DNA of 64,000 bases from Miscanthus floridulus. Lineage: Eukaryota > Streptophyta > Magnoliopsida > Poales > Poaceae. Below, piece by piece: positions 35,253 through 46,239 of this stretch. Numbering within the stretch: position 1 is the stretch's first letter; each line of letters starts with the position of its first letter. Position numbers and translations under genes: made by a program. The notes under the pieces were generated by a model that was not told the DNA's origin, made no database searches, and saw only the letters and a program-made list of their open reading frames with translations. The stretch spans positions 69,708,448 through 69,772,447 of the forward strand of contig NC_089581.1 in NCBI RefSeq assembly GCF_019320115.1, read 5' to 3'.

Positions 35253-35899
35253 TCAGTGAACTAAGCAACTTGCCAATGAACATGCCAAGAACTAAGGTAA
35301 GTACAAAATAGGTGAAAGAAGAACAAGAACCACATTTGTTTCTCAAAGGAACAAAATCTTCCATCATCTTCATTGGAACCCTAGCCATTTCTTCAATCTA
35401 TGGCATAATCTCTTCCTCCTATAGATGTTCTTCATTTGTTGTAATATTGTCCTCCGCCTTCAGCTCCCAAATCTTGTTATGTAAATCCAAAATCAAAGTC
35501 CTCAAAAATTTTTCATTTTGGGGATCATGCCACTTAAAGAACCCGCAATCTAAGTTGGGCTACGAAAAAACCAAATTACCATAAGTATAGCAGGATTTCA
35601 GCATTTGCATTGTGAAAATAGAATGAACAAGAAAGAAATTGATTTACATTATTTGCCCTGCAGCATCTGTGGTACCGACATCCTGGGTTTCCATCACTCC
35701 ACAAAATCCACCGAGGCGTCTTCAAGCCACAGCGACACAAAAGTGGTGGCTGCTATGCGTAGGGGTGGTTCTTGACATGGCACAGGATGGGTGGCCCCCT
35801 CCTATTGTAGCCTCCTCCACTAGAAGCTGGTGCTCTTCCAACGACGGTGGCCTAGGATGGTGTCAACCACTGGGAGGAGTTGGAGCTAGATGTAGCCAT
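35253..35899 (-). pseudogene. GRF-type zinc-finger protein pseudogene
   Basis: From ATG at 35899, exon 1 reads MATSSSNSSQWLTPS and on to LCRCGLKTPRWILWSDGNPG followed by CRYHRCCRA. Exon 2, after an intron of about 90 bp, reads CGFFKWHDPQNEKFL, a helix-rich linker, then TYFVLTLVLGMFIGKLL (a likely single transmembrane segment), ending at a TAG near 35253. The Cys/His spacing with GNPG..Y..C and CGFFKWHD is the zf-GRF (PF06839) pattern. In grasses this occurs in a large family of short proteins that often end in a membrane helix. Internal TAG codons after PS, YA, EEHL and IMP stand where CAG fits. No functional product is possible. Whether it is a host copy or transposon-borne is open. Confidence 0.65.
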
Positions 35900-36249
35900 G
35901 GAGCAGTCAGGGTTCAAAGTGTAGCACACTCTAAGTGAAGAGGTTGGCCTAGGTTTTTTGTCTATGCTTTTGCCTCCTGCCAAGGCACTAAAATGTCCTT
36001 CAAAACCCTCATACTCCCACCAAGATGAAATGTTGTGTCACCGCCGGTTCAGGGTACTATCTACCTATAGAAGAAGGCCTATTTTGGATCCTCTGTGCTT
36101 ACATAGAGGTGTCACATGGACCACAATCAAGACCAACTGATTCAATTAACAGTTCAAATGAAGTAATAGTTCAACGATTATGCAGTACTCATACATACTA
36201 ATCCAGAGGTTTCATCAATACATATAAACTTTATTAACATAAAAGTTTC

Positions 36250-36960
36250 ACAAATTCTAAGACTTAATGTCGAATTGGTAGGTAGATGCTAAGGTACTCA
36301 ATTGGCTGATGCGGTCCCAAAAGCCAAAGGTAGTGAACCATAGCAAAGATGACATCATCTCTTGTCAAATTTTGTGGTACGAGAAGGTGACGAACAATGA
36401 CTTCAACAATCAACAGTCGGTCTAGGTGAATGCTTCATCCCCAAGTAGCAAACAACAACATCAAGGTTCCTGGTGTCACCCCTAGCTTCCAAAACACAAG
36501 GTTGCTTGCATTGAAATGACCTCTTCCAAAGTAAGACATCTATTGCAATGAACAGATTCCTAATATGAACAAAACTGATACCAAACCCAAAACCAATTAG
36601 AACCAAATGCAAACAGGGGGGTGATTGAATCCTTCTAACCTTCATGGGGCATTGTCCATGACAACAATGCAAGGTGCTCGAGGTAGGGCAAGTATAGGCA
36701 ATGGGTCAAAATGAAGATGAAGCAACGGGTGAGGAGAATGAAGATAAAGCAACAACGGGTGGGGAGAACTAATGGTTTTGTATTGGGGGTTTTTAGTTGG
36801 TCGAACCGCCGTTAAGGCGCCGACATGACTCGAGGGGAGTTGGAAATGGGCCGAGCGCTTTTAGGTTTCTTGACAAACGGACGGTCCAAAATGATCGGCA
36901 GTGAGAACGGATAGCACGAGATAAGTTAAACAGTGTTCGTATTAAGCCCACCATTGCCAC
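36250..36960 (-). other. Unassigned minus-strand open segment and flanks
   Basis: The minus strand of 36250-36670 has patches without stops (QSPPCLHLVLIGFGFGISF, and LLVPQNLTRDDVIFAMVHYL in another patch), but I recognise no family. The rest, to 36960, is unique-looking with GA-rich and GC-mixed text. It may be part of the same decayed gene or transposon as the GRF and acidic ORFs, which lie on the same strand. Confidence 0.3.
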
Positions 36961-37257
36961 GCTAATCCAATGCTATAATACGATGATTATCAGTGGTTAA
37001 ACTGCTTTTAGATTCTCTAGGAAACAAATGCAACCGTACATGACAATTTTTTCCTATTTCGTTCACAAAAAATATACAGAAAAACAAAAAAACATTCATC
37101 GAGAGATCAAACCCATGCACTACCATTGTGGAATTAGTATTGGAAAGAACTTGCTTTGCATTTCATATAAAAAAGGTGGCATTGAAGAGATCAAATCTGC
37201 GCGAATAGAATTTTTTTTCATTGATTCATTATGTATATATAACATATAGATATCATT

Positions 37258-37285
37258 TGGATGAGTACATGATTGTACTCATCCA
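37258..37285. repeat. Perfect inverted repeat, 12-bp arms, 4-bp loop
   Basis: TGGATGAGTACA, then TGAT, then TGTACTCATCCA. It lies in AT-rich DNA about 60 bp from the end of the acidic ORF. A stem-loop or a terminator-like hairpin is possible; there is no other support. Confidence 0.6.
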
Positions 37286-37343
37286 GAAGCATAATAACTA
37301 ACCTAAACTACTTATACTAACTATAAACTACTTAATCTAAACA

Positions 37344-37604
37344 TACTTGCTTGGGAGGAGGCGAGGCGAAGTCAGAGTTGGAGACGGAGTCGTCGGAGTC
37401 ATCGTCGTCTTCGGCGTCGGCATCAGCGACATCCTTGTCCTCCTCCTCCTCCTCCGGATCCTCCTTCTCAGAGCTCCATAGAGGACTATAGTCATAAGGC
37501 CTCTATTCATTGGAGGAGACATCCTCCTTGGAGGACTGGTGGGCTACCAAGTCATCCTCGCTGGATGACGTGCTGCTTGGAAACTTGATGAGGTTGTCCG
37601 ACAT
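37344..37604 (-). pseudogene. Acidic N-terminal ORF, unknown, broken
   Basis: From ATG at 37604 the frame reads MSDNLIKFPSSTSSSEDDLV, then SSKEDVSSNE, a TAG stop, and RPYDYSPLWSSEKEDPEEEE, ending in an Asp/Glu/Ser-rich tract and FASPPPKQ. A GT that could be a splice donor follows at about 37343. I recognise no domain. Strong acidity suggests a nuclear or interaction region, but that is only composition. It lies upstream, on the same strand, of the GRF pseudogene. Confidence 0.4.
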
Positions 37605-38046
37605 TTTCTTTGTTGATTAGAAGAGAAGGAGGTGATGGATGAAGAAGAGGGATGGTTTCAGAGGGCACCAGGCTTGAAGTATATGTAGCATAGTGGGTAC
37701 GGCTCTTAGGCTTCTGGCGGCGGAAGTAAAGGTGATTTGACGGCCTTGGAAGTTTAAGCAGTTCAACGCTCACGCTGAATTTACTATGGCTTGACCAAAC
37801 ACTAGTTTAGGGCCGGTGGACAAAATGTATATCCTAGTCAGCCTGGCTTTTCATGTGACAGAGCAAATGCAACCCCAATACCACTGCCACATCTAACATT
37901 GACTTGTTAGTGGTAGAAGTCTAAACTGCCGGATTCATTCCTGAGAGGCCTTGTCATTGTTTCAACCGATGGTGGAAGTATCACACGGTCGCTTCTATCG
38001 CTATGGTAGTGAAAGTGGCGATAGTGATAAATCAATCTATAGTGGT
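37605..38046. other. Short unassigned stretch between acidic ORF and G2 element
   Basis: No ORF or repeat found. It ends where similarity to 44698 onward begins (about 38047), which is the truncation point of the second G2 unit. Confidence 0.4.
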
Positions 38047-38237
38047 GACTCTAACTAGCATAGGTGATTGGCTAGAGCAACCAATCAGAAGATTGTTACC
38101 ATTAACTTCTAGTGTTCAACCCTGTGATGGGTAGAATTCCAATTTTTACTCAATTTCCTTGAGCACTACACATTAGTCAGTGGGAGTTCAGTAGGTGGAC
38201 TACGCATGCGAGTCAACCATTGCTCCGATACCTGGTC
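38047..38237 (-). other. Second copy of G2 PBS and leader, truncated
   Basis: Nearly identical to 44698-44877: both carry AGGTGATTGGCTAGAGCAAC and CCTGTGATGGGTAGAATTCC. The PBS-like AGGTATCGGAGCAA (minus strand) is at about 38220-38233. Similarity stops at about 38047. Confidence 0.75.
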
Positions 38238-41200
38238 TGTCATGCCCCTAATACCCATCCTGTTAGGAATAGATACTGAAGCCGACGGGGGTTGTCGAAT
38301 TCACACTTCGAGGCCCCTAGGAGCGCACTAAGCAACTCCTCTTCAGGATCAGGTTGAGTGACATACAATAGTTCACATACCAAATCAGCATAGGCTAATG
38401 AATAATGCTCAAATAGATTATATTGGATAAATTAACAGAGAAAGTTTACATAAGTTATGTGGTCTAATCCAACCATTAGATGAGATCCAGAATCCATTCT
38501 AGAGTTGATCACTCAAGGCCACTCGGACAAACTACAGAGTTAACTTGTAGCATGCTCATGGTCACCCTTCCCTAGCACCACTAGGTTGCGGTGATGGAGA
38601 CTCGACTCACATTGATCTACATTGTTCCTACAAAACAACTTAATGGTTGCACCATGGTACATTGCATACTCATAGGACTTAATTCCAACACATAATATTT
38701 GGCGGATGCATAGGGTAATTATCAGTCATGTGTATAAGCGTGGAAAGCAATGATGTTCATTGAGATTAGGACATGCTATGCTCAACATTAGAAGTAAAGG
38801 TATTTATCATTATAACAGAAGTGCTCATAGTCCATCATTCATGCTACCATGGGTATAGAAAGAAAGAAAGAACAATCGAATAGTTCCATCCTAAGGGACT
38901 TTAGGATTTCAAGACTCTATAGAGGTGTACAACTATACCCACATGGAGAAATGGGATGAACCTCCATACCTCATGCACCAGAGATAAGGGTTGCCTCACG
39001 TCTCCAACCTTTTCCTAATATGGCCCGAATGTCAAATGAAAGGTTTGACTGGGTTCCCAATCAATGTCCTAGACATCTCGACCGACGCCACCCTCCTTGC
39101 TAGTTTCATGGATAAACATGTTGCAACTAGTTACTTGGCTTGTTGACCCCATCCGTGACATGTGGTCTATATGGGTGGCTACTCAGACTTACGTATCCTA
39201 ATACACGATCCTTACCGCTCCATGAGCTATGTTGTATGAGATCCCACACTCATGATGACCTACCCCTCGCATGAGCGAGATATCCAAGTTATCAATAGGA
39301 TTATCATGTTAGGAACATTAGTCCTTAGCCAGATTAGTCAGGTAGGTCAAGTTGTACCCTCATTAGTTTTAGTAGTAAATTATCTAGGTGTAGAATCCTA
39401 CATGCGCAAGTATGAGTTCCCTTCTCATGCTCGACTTCTACCATTGCCCAAGCAACTAAGCAATAAGCATTAAGCGTTCTCATTCCCATTGTTTAAATGA
39501 GAGGCTTCTATAGATTATTTAGCTACTCTAGGTGTAGTGTGAAGATGATCATTATCCAAGACTACATGTAATGCATGACTCATAATGTTACTTGATAAGT
39601 ATCCAAAGTAGGGTTCATAATAGTGGGGTGCTTGCCTAATGGAGTTGTTGTTCAGACACCTAGGAGCTGACGACGAAGACTTACATACGTTCCTTACTTG
39701 AGATGGTCCTGAAAGAATACAAGAGATCGACTAAGAGACTCATCGACGATCGGAATGGTGAGGGGGAACATGGGTGGATAGGACTAGGTTACTACTTTAG
39801 AACTTAGGGAGAGTCATCTAACAGTGGCTCTACTACTACATTGGGAATGACTAAGCTCTCTTGGTTGTAGGTTGATTACTTGGGTAGGTTGCTTAAGCGA
39901 GCTCAGTCTTCTAGTGACTAGCGGACACTCTATCCTACCGACCGACGTTCCACAGTGTTGGATACCGAGATGGGTTGTCTCTGGTCTTTATTAGTACTGA
40001 TCGACAAACACTCTATGGAGTTCATAGAGACTCTAATAGGTTTGGGACTTAGGCTTATCTAGAGTTCTCTGTCCACATTGGATAGTCCAATCAATCGACG
40101 GATGCTACGGCATGAGCTGGGTGCTCTTGGGTTACTAGGGTACTGTTCTCTATAACTCAACGAATACTCTGCTATGAGTAATGGATGCTCCGTTATGCTA
40201 AGCTAATGGGGGATAAGGTTCCTTAGTGGTTCCTTTAGGGCTGATGGACACTCCATCGGTTTGATGGACACTTCGTCACATGGGCGACAGAAACTATGCT
40301 CTTGGGAAATCCTAGGCTTCAAGCTTGGATTTGTGGAGTTGTGCATCTTGCATGTGCCAAACATTCCTATGGTAGTTTAAGTGGCTTACTAGGCTCACTA
40401 TGGGTAGGTTGTAAGCTTGTTTCACTGAGTGTGGCTTAAGATTGAGCCAAAACTCATGAGATAAGAGATAAACCTTGAGATCGAGATAGAGATCCTTGGC
40501 TCTAAGATTAAGAGCTTCCCTAGCCAAGAGGTAGAAGATCCAACTCTTCTTCCATCTAGGTCTTCATCGTTTCCAACCTCCATAAAAAACCACACATTAA
40601 CTCCATAAGAGGTTGATGGAATCCAACCTCCATAAGAGGTTAATGGAATCCATGGGAAGGTGCTAATGCTTTTCTTCTTCCTCCTCTTCTCCTCCTCCAA
40701 TCCTCTCTTCATTCATTTCTCTCTCTAGTTCTAGGGTTCTTCCTTGTTCTTGAGAGGTAGAGAGAGAGGGTGTTTGAAAATGAGTGGATAAGTGAGAGGG
40801 TGGGTGGGAGAGTGTTCCTTCTGCTAGTGAAGTACACCAACTCGTGCTAACATGTGGGTCCCAGTCCACAAATAAGAAACAACTTAACTTCCACTTAGCT
40901 CTGTTCTGTCCTAACTTTTATCGGATGGTCCGGTGTGCTGGCGGACGGTCCAATATTCCCTGTCTTTGCTGAATTGACTAAGTCATTAACTGAATGTTAT
41001 CGATGACCATGGCATCATGGGTATGTCCTTGGGAATGATTGTGGTGTTGATGACATCAATAGAAGGATTGCTAATCCACATAGATGTTCTCTTCCAATCT
41101 AGACTTGAGTCTAACCATGGTTATCTGAGGTTTCTCACAAGGTGCTTTAGTGGGTTCTTGATATCGAGTGTTGCGTTGCATGTTGAAAGTCTTCACGGAT

Positions 41201-41270
41201 GGTTGGTGGTTGTCTCCGCTTTTTTAAACCAAAATGGTTGTCTGGGTTGTAATGAACTCGGGTCGTTACA
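38238..41270 (-). repeat. LTR of G2, complete copy (3033 bp)
   Basis: Begins TGTCATGCCCC and ends GGTCGTTACA on the plus strand. It is followed by GTCTTCCCTCCTTAG, the complement of a polypurine tract, as in the LARD element. Relative to the other copy it has about 530 bp extra near 38310-38840 and 65 bp extra near 39364-39428. The second difference is bounded by CTCAT on both sides, so it is a deletion in the other copy. Confidence 0.75.
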
Positions 41271-41712
41271 GTCTTCCCTCCTTAGAAAAAGCTCATCCTC
41301 GAGCTTTCCTAAGGTACTACTAGGAATTGCACTTGGGAAAAGCTCAGGGTTCCCATCAAAGCATTATGACTCATACTCTCATTTACCTATGGCCTTTCTT
41401 GCACAAGAGTTGTCAAATAGAGAGAGTCATCTTTCTTCTAGATCTAAAAGTTGGAGGGATCTTCTTCCTTCTTGGGTTCTTAGAGGGCATCCTTCGCTAT
41501 GGCTCGAGTTCATCCTATGTAAAAAATTCTAATTGCTCCTCTGATTTCCATAAAACTCAAACCTTAGGAGCACTTCTATTTTCTGGCGGACAGTTTTATC
41601 CACTCATTGGATAGTCCGGCAGTTTTAGAGAACTTAACATTTCCTTGGTGGTTCAGTTATCTGATTGGTGGATGGTCCATGTTGTTGGTAGACTCTCCAT
41701 TAGTTCTTGGGC

Positions 41713-41720
41713 TATAAATA
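41713..41720 (+). promoter_or_regulatory. Candidate TATA box of the antisense unit in G2
   Basis: TATAAATA in GGGCTATAAATAGGCC, followed within 60 bp by a pyrimidine-rich leader (CCTTCCTTTTTCTCCTCGAC) typical of plant transcription starts. It faces the coding segment that begins about 0.9 kb downstream. Confidence 0.5.
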
Positions 41721-42659
41721 GGCCAACAGGGAACAGTGGGGTCACGTTCCTTCCTTTTTCTCCTCGACCACATCACTATCACCCACGTCGTCACCGCCTG
41801 CATCATCTCCAGGTCTAAGCACGTGCCCTAGTTGCTTGCGGGTGGTTCCAAAGCTTCCACATGCACTCTTCATGGTGGGGAGATAAATTTTACTCCTTCC
41901 TTCTCCCTTGCACTTCCCTTCTCCCTTGGCTCCAAGTTAGGGTTACTCCAATCCATGCATTGGTTAGGGTTAGCGTCAAGTAGGCTTAAGGATTTAGGGG
42001 ACTACTCTTGGTGGTACACTCATGCTATTGGTGAAGTGGCATTGCCTGATTGAGAAGATTCAAGGGTTCCTTGTTATTGCGGTTGTTGGAATTGTAGTTC
42101 TCGTTTATGATCTTATCGGATAATCCACTAGGTTAGCGGAGGGTTCCGGTAACACATGTTGCTCACTAATGGATCCGTTAATATTGCTTAAGGGTCTGGG
42201 TGGATAGTCCATACGATCTACAGACACTCTGAGGGTTAGTTTGTAGCTACTCATGTTTCTCTTTGTCCTTGCTAGGGTTTGATGAAAGGTTCTGATAATC
42301 TAATGGAATGCTCTGGTGCTAACAGACTACTCTTCTGGTAGGATTAAGTTTTCTCTCAGTTGCATACCAAATGATCTGTGGGCATGATGGATACTCTGTC
42401 AGTACCTATTTAGTTCTATATCCATTTTGATTTACTCCAATCTATCACCCAAGTTTTGTAGATGCTTCATACTCACATAGTATAACTTGTATACAAGCTA
42501 TAGGTTATGCTGCTACTAGGCTATTGTGCTTGTATTCATCTTCGCTCTAGATTTCTTCTTTGCTTGTTATGATCCCTCTCTAATCGGTCATAGTTTGTCT
42601 TCCTTGGATCACTTAGCTCTAGCTTCCCTTGGGTATCTTCATGTCATTAATCCTTGATT

Positions 42660-44101
42660 CCTTTTGTTTGGTGCAGGACTGTTGTAGGTCTGAGCAATTG
42701 GGTGGAGAGGACATCTGGGTTGGTTACGTTAGAAGAGAATGATGATGATGGGGTCTTCCCAATGGACATGGCTGCTATTCCGAGGGCTCGTTACCGCTGG
42801 GTTGTAGATGAGTTCAGCAAGTCAGCATGGTCCAGGGACTTTGGACAAGCAAGGGATTCTCTAACTTCCTTCTTTGAGACCTTCAGTTAGTATAGGTTGT
42901 ATCATGGTGGCAACGATATGAGGCCAATGCATGCTAAACAACAATGGCTGAGCTGGCCTTGCCTTGAGATCTTCTATTACGTGAATAGCCTGGTGGCTTC
43001 TCTCAAGGCTATGGGTTGGATAAACATCTTGGGGTTCTAGCAGGACTGGAATGAGGCTATCATTCGGCAGTTCTATGCCATGTTGGAGGTTCATGCCGAT
43101 AAGGAAAACCTCATGTGGATGACTGGCACATCCAAGTTCAAGGCTACCTTCAAAGATCTTGCGGCTGTGGAGTAGTTGAGTTACCAAGGTATGAAAGGGG
43201 TAAACTAGTTTCCCATCTCCCAAAGTTGAGAGCTGATGAGGTGGATTGCTTTCGCTATCCCAAGACAACCGAGTATGGTCCTTAGGGAAACTTGAGGAGA
43301 CTTCCCAAGGTGATTCTTGAGATCTTAAGGCACACCATTGTGCCTACTATTGGGTGGGATGATCGTGCTCTGGAGTGGCTTCCATGGAGATAGTCAATGT
43401 TGTGTTGTCTGGCGATCCACTCAATATGTTGGACTAGATGGTGAACTAGATGCTAGAGTGCAAGAAAGATGTGGATGCTCCATGGATTCTCTAGCCGTTC
43501 ATCATGGCTCTCATGCTACGCACCGTCAGGGACTTCAGTGATGCTTGTGAGGTCACTCATGGTGTCTACATACCATTCCCTGGTTAGGAGCATTACTTGT
43601 CATGAGACTCATCTCTAGTGGCACTAGGGATTCTGAGGCTCCATTCTCTAGGTATGTCCACCCTTTTTACTTTTCTTTTATACCACATGGTCCTTGCTTC
43701 CACTTTACTTGGAATAGTATTTTGGCTTCTCGTTGCTTATGGGTGCTTGTGCAGGGTCAGTCCCATCTGAGGTCATTCTCTATGGCCGTCTAGTGCCACC
43801 TGCAATGGTGCTGCCTTTGTTGAGGACGTACGGTGATGCTTTCACTTCTAGCTCTGCTGCTGTAGGTAATCTTCTGGTCTTTCATTTCCCTTGAGTTCTA
43901 GCCGATACTATTTACCATGTTTTGAGAGATCCTACATTCTTGAGTAGGTCTTGGGGCTTGTCTTCTATAGGTGGAACTCCTATTCCCCTAATCTAGACTA
44001 CTTGTCTGCTTTCTATAGGTGCTTCCCTTGCTAGGCCTTCTGCTCATAACGGTCGACGTCGAAATCATGGTCATGGCGCTTCTCGTCGTCATGGAGCTTA
44101 A
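42660..44101 (+). pseudogene. Antisense gene-like unit in G2, putative plant transposon protein family
   Basis: After a splice-acceptor-like TTGGTGCAG at 42669-42677 the plus strand reads YRWVVDEFSKSAWSRDFGQA, then RLYHGGNDMRPMHAKQQWLS, LEIFYYVNSLVASLKAMGW, IIRQFYAMLEV and LMWMTGTSKFKATFKDLAAV. After a frameshift near 43215 come CFRYPKTTEYGP and LRRLPKVILEILRHTIVPT, then ECKKDVDAPWIL, IMALMLRTVRDFSDACEVTH, and a basic C-terminal piece near 44030-44100. The RQFYA..WMTG..ATF pattern recurs in grass retrotransposon-associated proteins sometimes annotated as putative plant transposon protein. This is family recall and the function is unknown. Stops are mostly TAG for CAG. It runs opposite to the element. 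Confidence 0.55.
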
Positions 44102-44697
44102 GGTTGATTGCATCACTTGACGATCGTCTACTGGATCAGTGGGAGGCTCTGATGATCTTAGTTTCTATCTATTGTGTCTGAGCCAAACTTTTTTGTTAAC
44201 TGCTCTAAGACTCAATGCTGAGGGCACTCATATTGGTACTATGTTGTGGTAGAAATAGGTAACTTGTCGGTGACGCGTCCTTCATGACAAGGTTGGAATG
44301 CTCCAAACTTCCCATGCTTAGTGGTCGAGCTCGTGGTAACTGGTGTTTGCAGTCGGGTTGGTCCATCGTTGCACTTGTTGTTAATCCTACTATCGCGTGG
44401 TAGGTCCAGAACACTAGGGAGATGCTAACAGATTCCCATCGACGACAAGATAAGGGATAAGAGACTGCTCTTAGACTTCCAGAGAAATTGGAGAGCACTG
44501 ATTAGGTATGCCTCCAAGGATAAAAGAGATAAGGATCACTAATGCTCTCTCAAACTATTCTACTGCTGAGACATACTATGTGTGAGGTGATTATGGCAGA
44601 CCATTTCTCACTTGGGGTATCCTATTATTCCCGCCCTAGGTTGGTGTTCACAAATTTTTTCAAACTCCTTTTGTTTTCAAAATTTCTTAGATGATTA

Positions 44698-44877
44698 ACA
44701 CTCTAACTGATGTAGGTGATTGGCTAGAGCAACTAATCAGAAGAGGGTTACCATTAACTTTTAGTGTTTAACCCTGTGATGGGTAGAATTCCAATTTTTA
44801 CTCAATTTCCTTGAGCACTACACATTAGTCAGTGGGAGATTGCGCATGTGAGTCAACCATTGCTCCGATAACCGGTC
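44698..44877 (-). other. G2 leader and primer binding site
   Basis: Copy of 38047-38237. The PBS-like sequence on the minus strand (GGTTATCGGAGCAA) lies at about 44860-44873, against TGGTATCAGAGC for initiator tRNA-Met, so it is degenerate. Confidence 0.55.
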
Positions 44878-46239
44878 TAACACGCCCTTGATACCCATCC
44901 TGTCAGGAACAGATACCAAAGCCGACGAGGGTTGTCCATAATTCATGCTACCATGGGTATAGAAAGAAAGAACAACTGAATAGTTCTATCCCAAGGGACT
45001 CTAGGCTTTTAAGACTCTACAAAGGTGTACAACTGTACCCACACAGAGAAACAGGACGAACCTCCATACCTCATGCACTAAATATAAGGGTTGCCTCATG
45101 TCTCCAACCTTTCTCTAATCTGGCCCGCCGATGAAAGGTTCGACTGGGTTCCCAATCAATGTCCTAGACATTCCCAACTGATGCCACCCCCTTGCCAATT
45201 TCATGCATAAATAGGTCGCAACTAGTTACTCGTCTTCTTGACCCATCCGTGACATGTGGTCTATATGGGTGGTTACTCGGACCTACGTATCCCAATACAT
45301 AGTCCTTACTACTCCACGAGCTATGCCATCTGAGATCCCACACTCACGATGACCTACCCCTCGCATGAGCAAGATATCCAAGTTATCAATAGGATTATCA
45401 TATTAGGAACATTAATCCTTAGCCAGATTAGTCAGGTAGGTCAAGTGGTACCCTCATGCTCGACTTCTACCATTGCCCAAGCAACTAAGCAATAAGCATT
45501 AAGCATTCACATTCCCATTGTTTAGATGAGAGGCTTCTATAGATTATTTAGCTACTCTAGGTGTAGTGTGAAGATGATCATTATCCAAGACTACATATAA
45601 TGCATGACTCATAATGTTACTTGATAAGTATCCAAAGTAGGGTTCATAATAGTGGGGTGCCTGCCTGATGGTGTTGTCATTCAGACATTTAGGAGCTAAC
45701 GATGAAGACTTACATACGTTCCTTACTTGAGACGGTCCTAAAAGAATACAAGAGATCGACTAAGAGACTCATCGATGATCGCAATGGTGAGGGGGAACAT
45801 GGGTGGATAGGATTAGGTTACTACTTTAGAACTAAGGGAGAGTCATCTAACAGTGGCTCTACTACTGCGTTGGGCATGACTAAGCTCTCTTGGTTGTATG
45901 TTGATTACTCAGGTAGGTTGCATAAGCGAGCTCAGTCTTCCTATGACTAGCGGACACTCCATCCTACCGACGGACATTCCATTGTGTTGGATACCGAGAT
46001 GGGTTGTCTCTGGTCTTGCTCTATACTGATCGATGAATGCTCTGTGGAGTTCATGGAGACTCCAATAGGTTTGGGACTTATGCTTATCTAGAGTTCTCTG
46101 CCCACATTGAATAGTCCAGTCAATCGATGGACGCTCCGACATGAACTAGGTGCTCTCGGGTTACTGGGCTACTGTTCTCTATAATTCAACAGATACTGCG
46201 CTGCGAGTGATGGATGCTCCATTGTGCTAAGCTGATGGG
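44878..46239 (-). repeat. 5' LTR of G2, interrupted and internally deleted
   Basis: Matches 38238-40247 with two internal deletions of about 530 and 65 bp. It stops at 46239, where another element's LTR (TGTCAGTGC) begins. The missing LTR start must lie right of that element, outside the window. Confidence 0.75.

Larger units (their letters stand above)
41271..44697 (-). other. Interior of G2: no gag-pol, carries an antisense gene-like unit
   Basis: The polypurine tract (minus strand) lies at 41271-41283. The minus strand shows only short shadow ORFs. The plus strand has a TATA box at 41713-41720 and a long, interrupted coding segment from about 42660 to 44101, described separately. Bases 41284-41700 and 42060-42640 hold nothing recognisable. 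Confidence 0.6.
38047..46239 (-). mobile_element. Gypsy-type non-autonomous element G2 in LTR-internal-LTR-internal arrangement
   Basis: Read on the minus strand: an LTR (46239-44878, cut by another insertion), a PBS, 3.6 kb of interior, a purine tract, a second LTR (41270-38238), then again PBS and about 190 bp of the same leader, truncated at 38047. A simple element would have flanking DNA, not PBS and leader, after its last LTR. So this is a tandem or recombined form. No gag, protease, RT or integrase was seen in the interior, but there is a plus-strand gene-like unit. The LTR sense ends are TGTAACGACC and GGGCATGACA. Confidence 0.7.

Noticed and set aside
40312..40869. Minus-strand ORFs of 68-96 codons in the G2 LTR
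   Set aside because: Low complexity, overlapping in different frames, no homology, inside an LTR leader.
42861..43268. 135-codon minus-strand ORF in G2 interior
   Set aside because: Shadow of the plus-strand coding segment, which has the better protein-like text.
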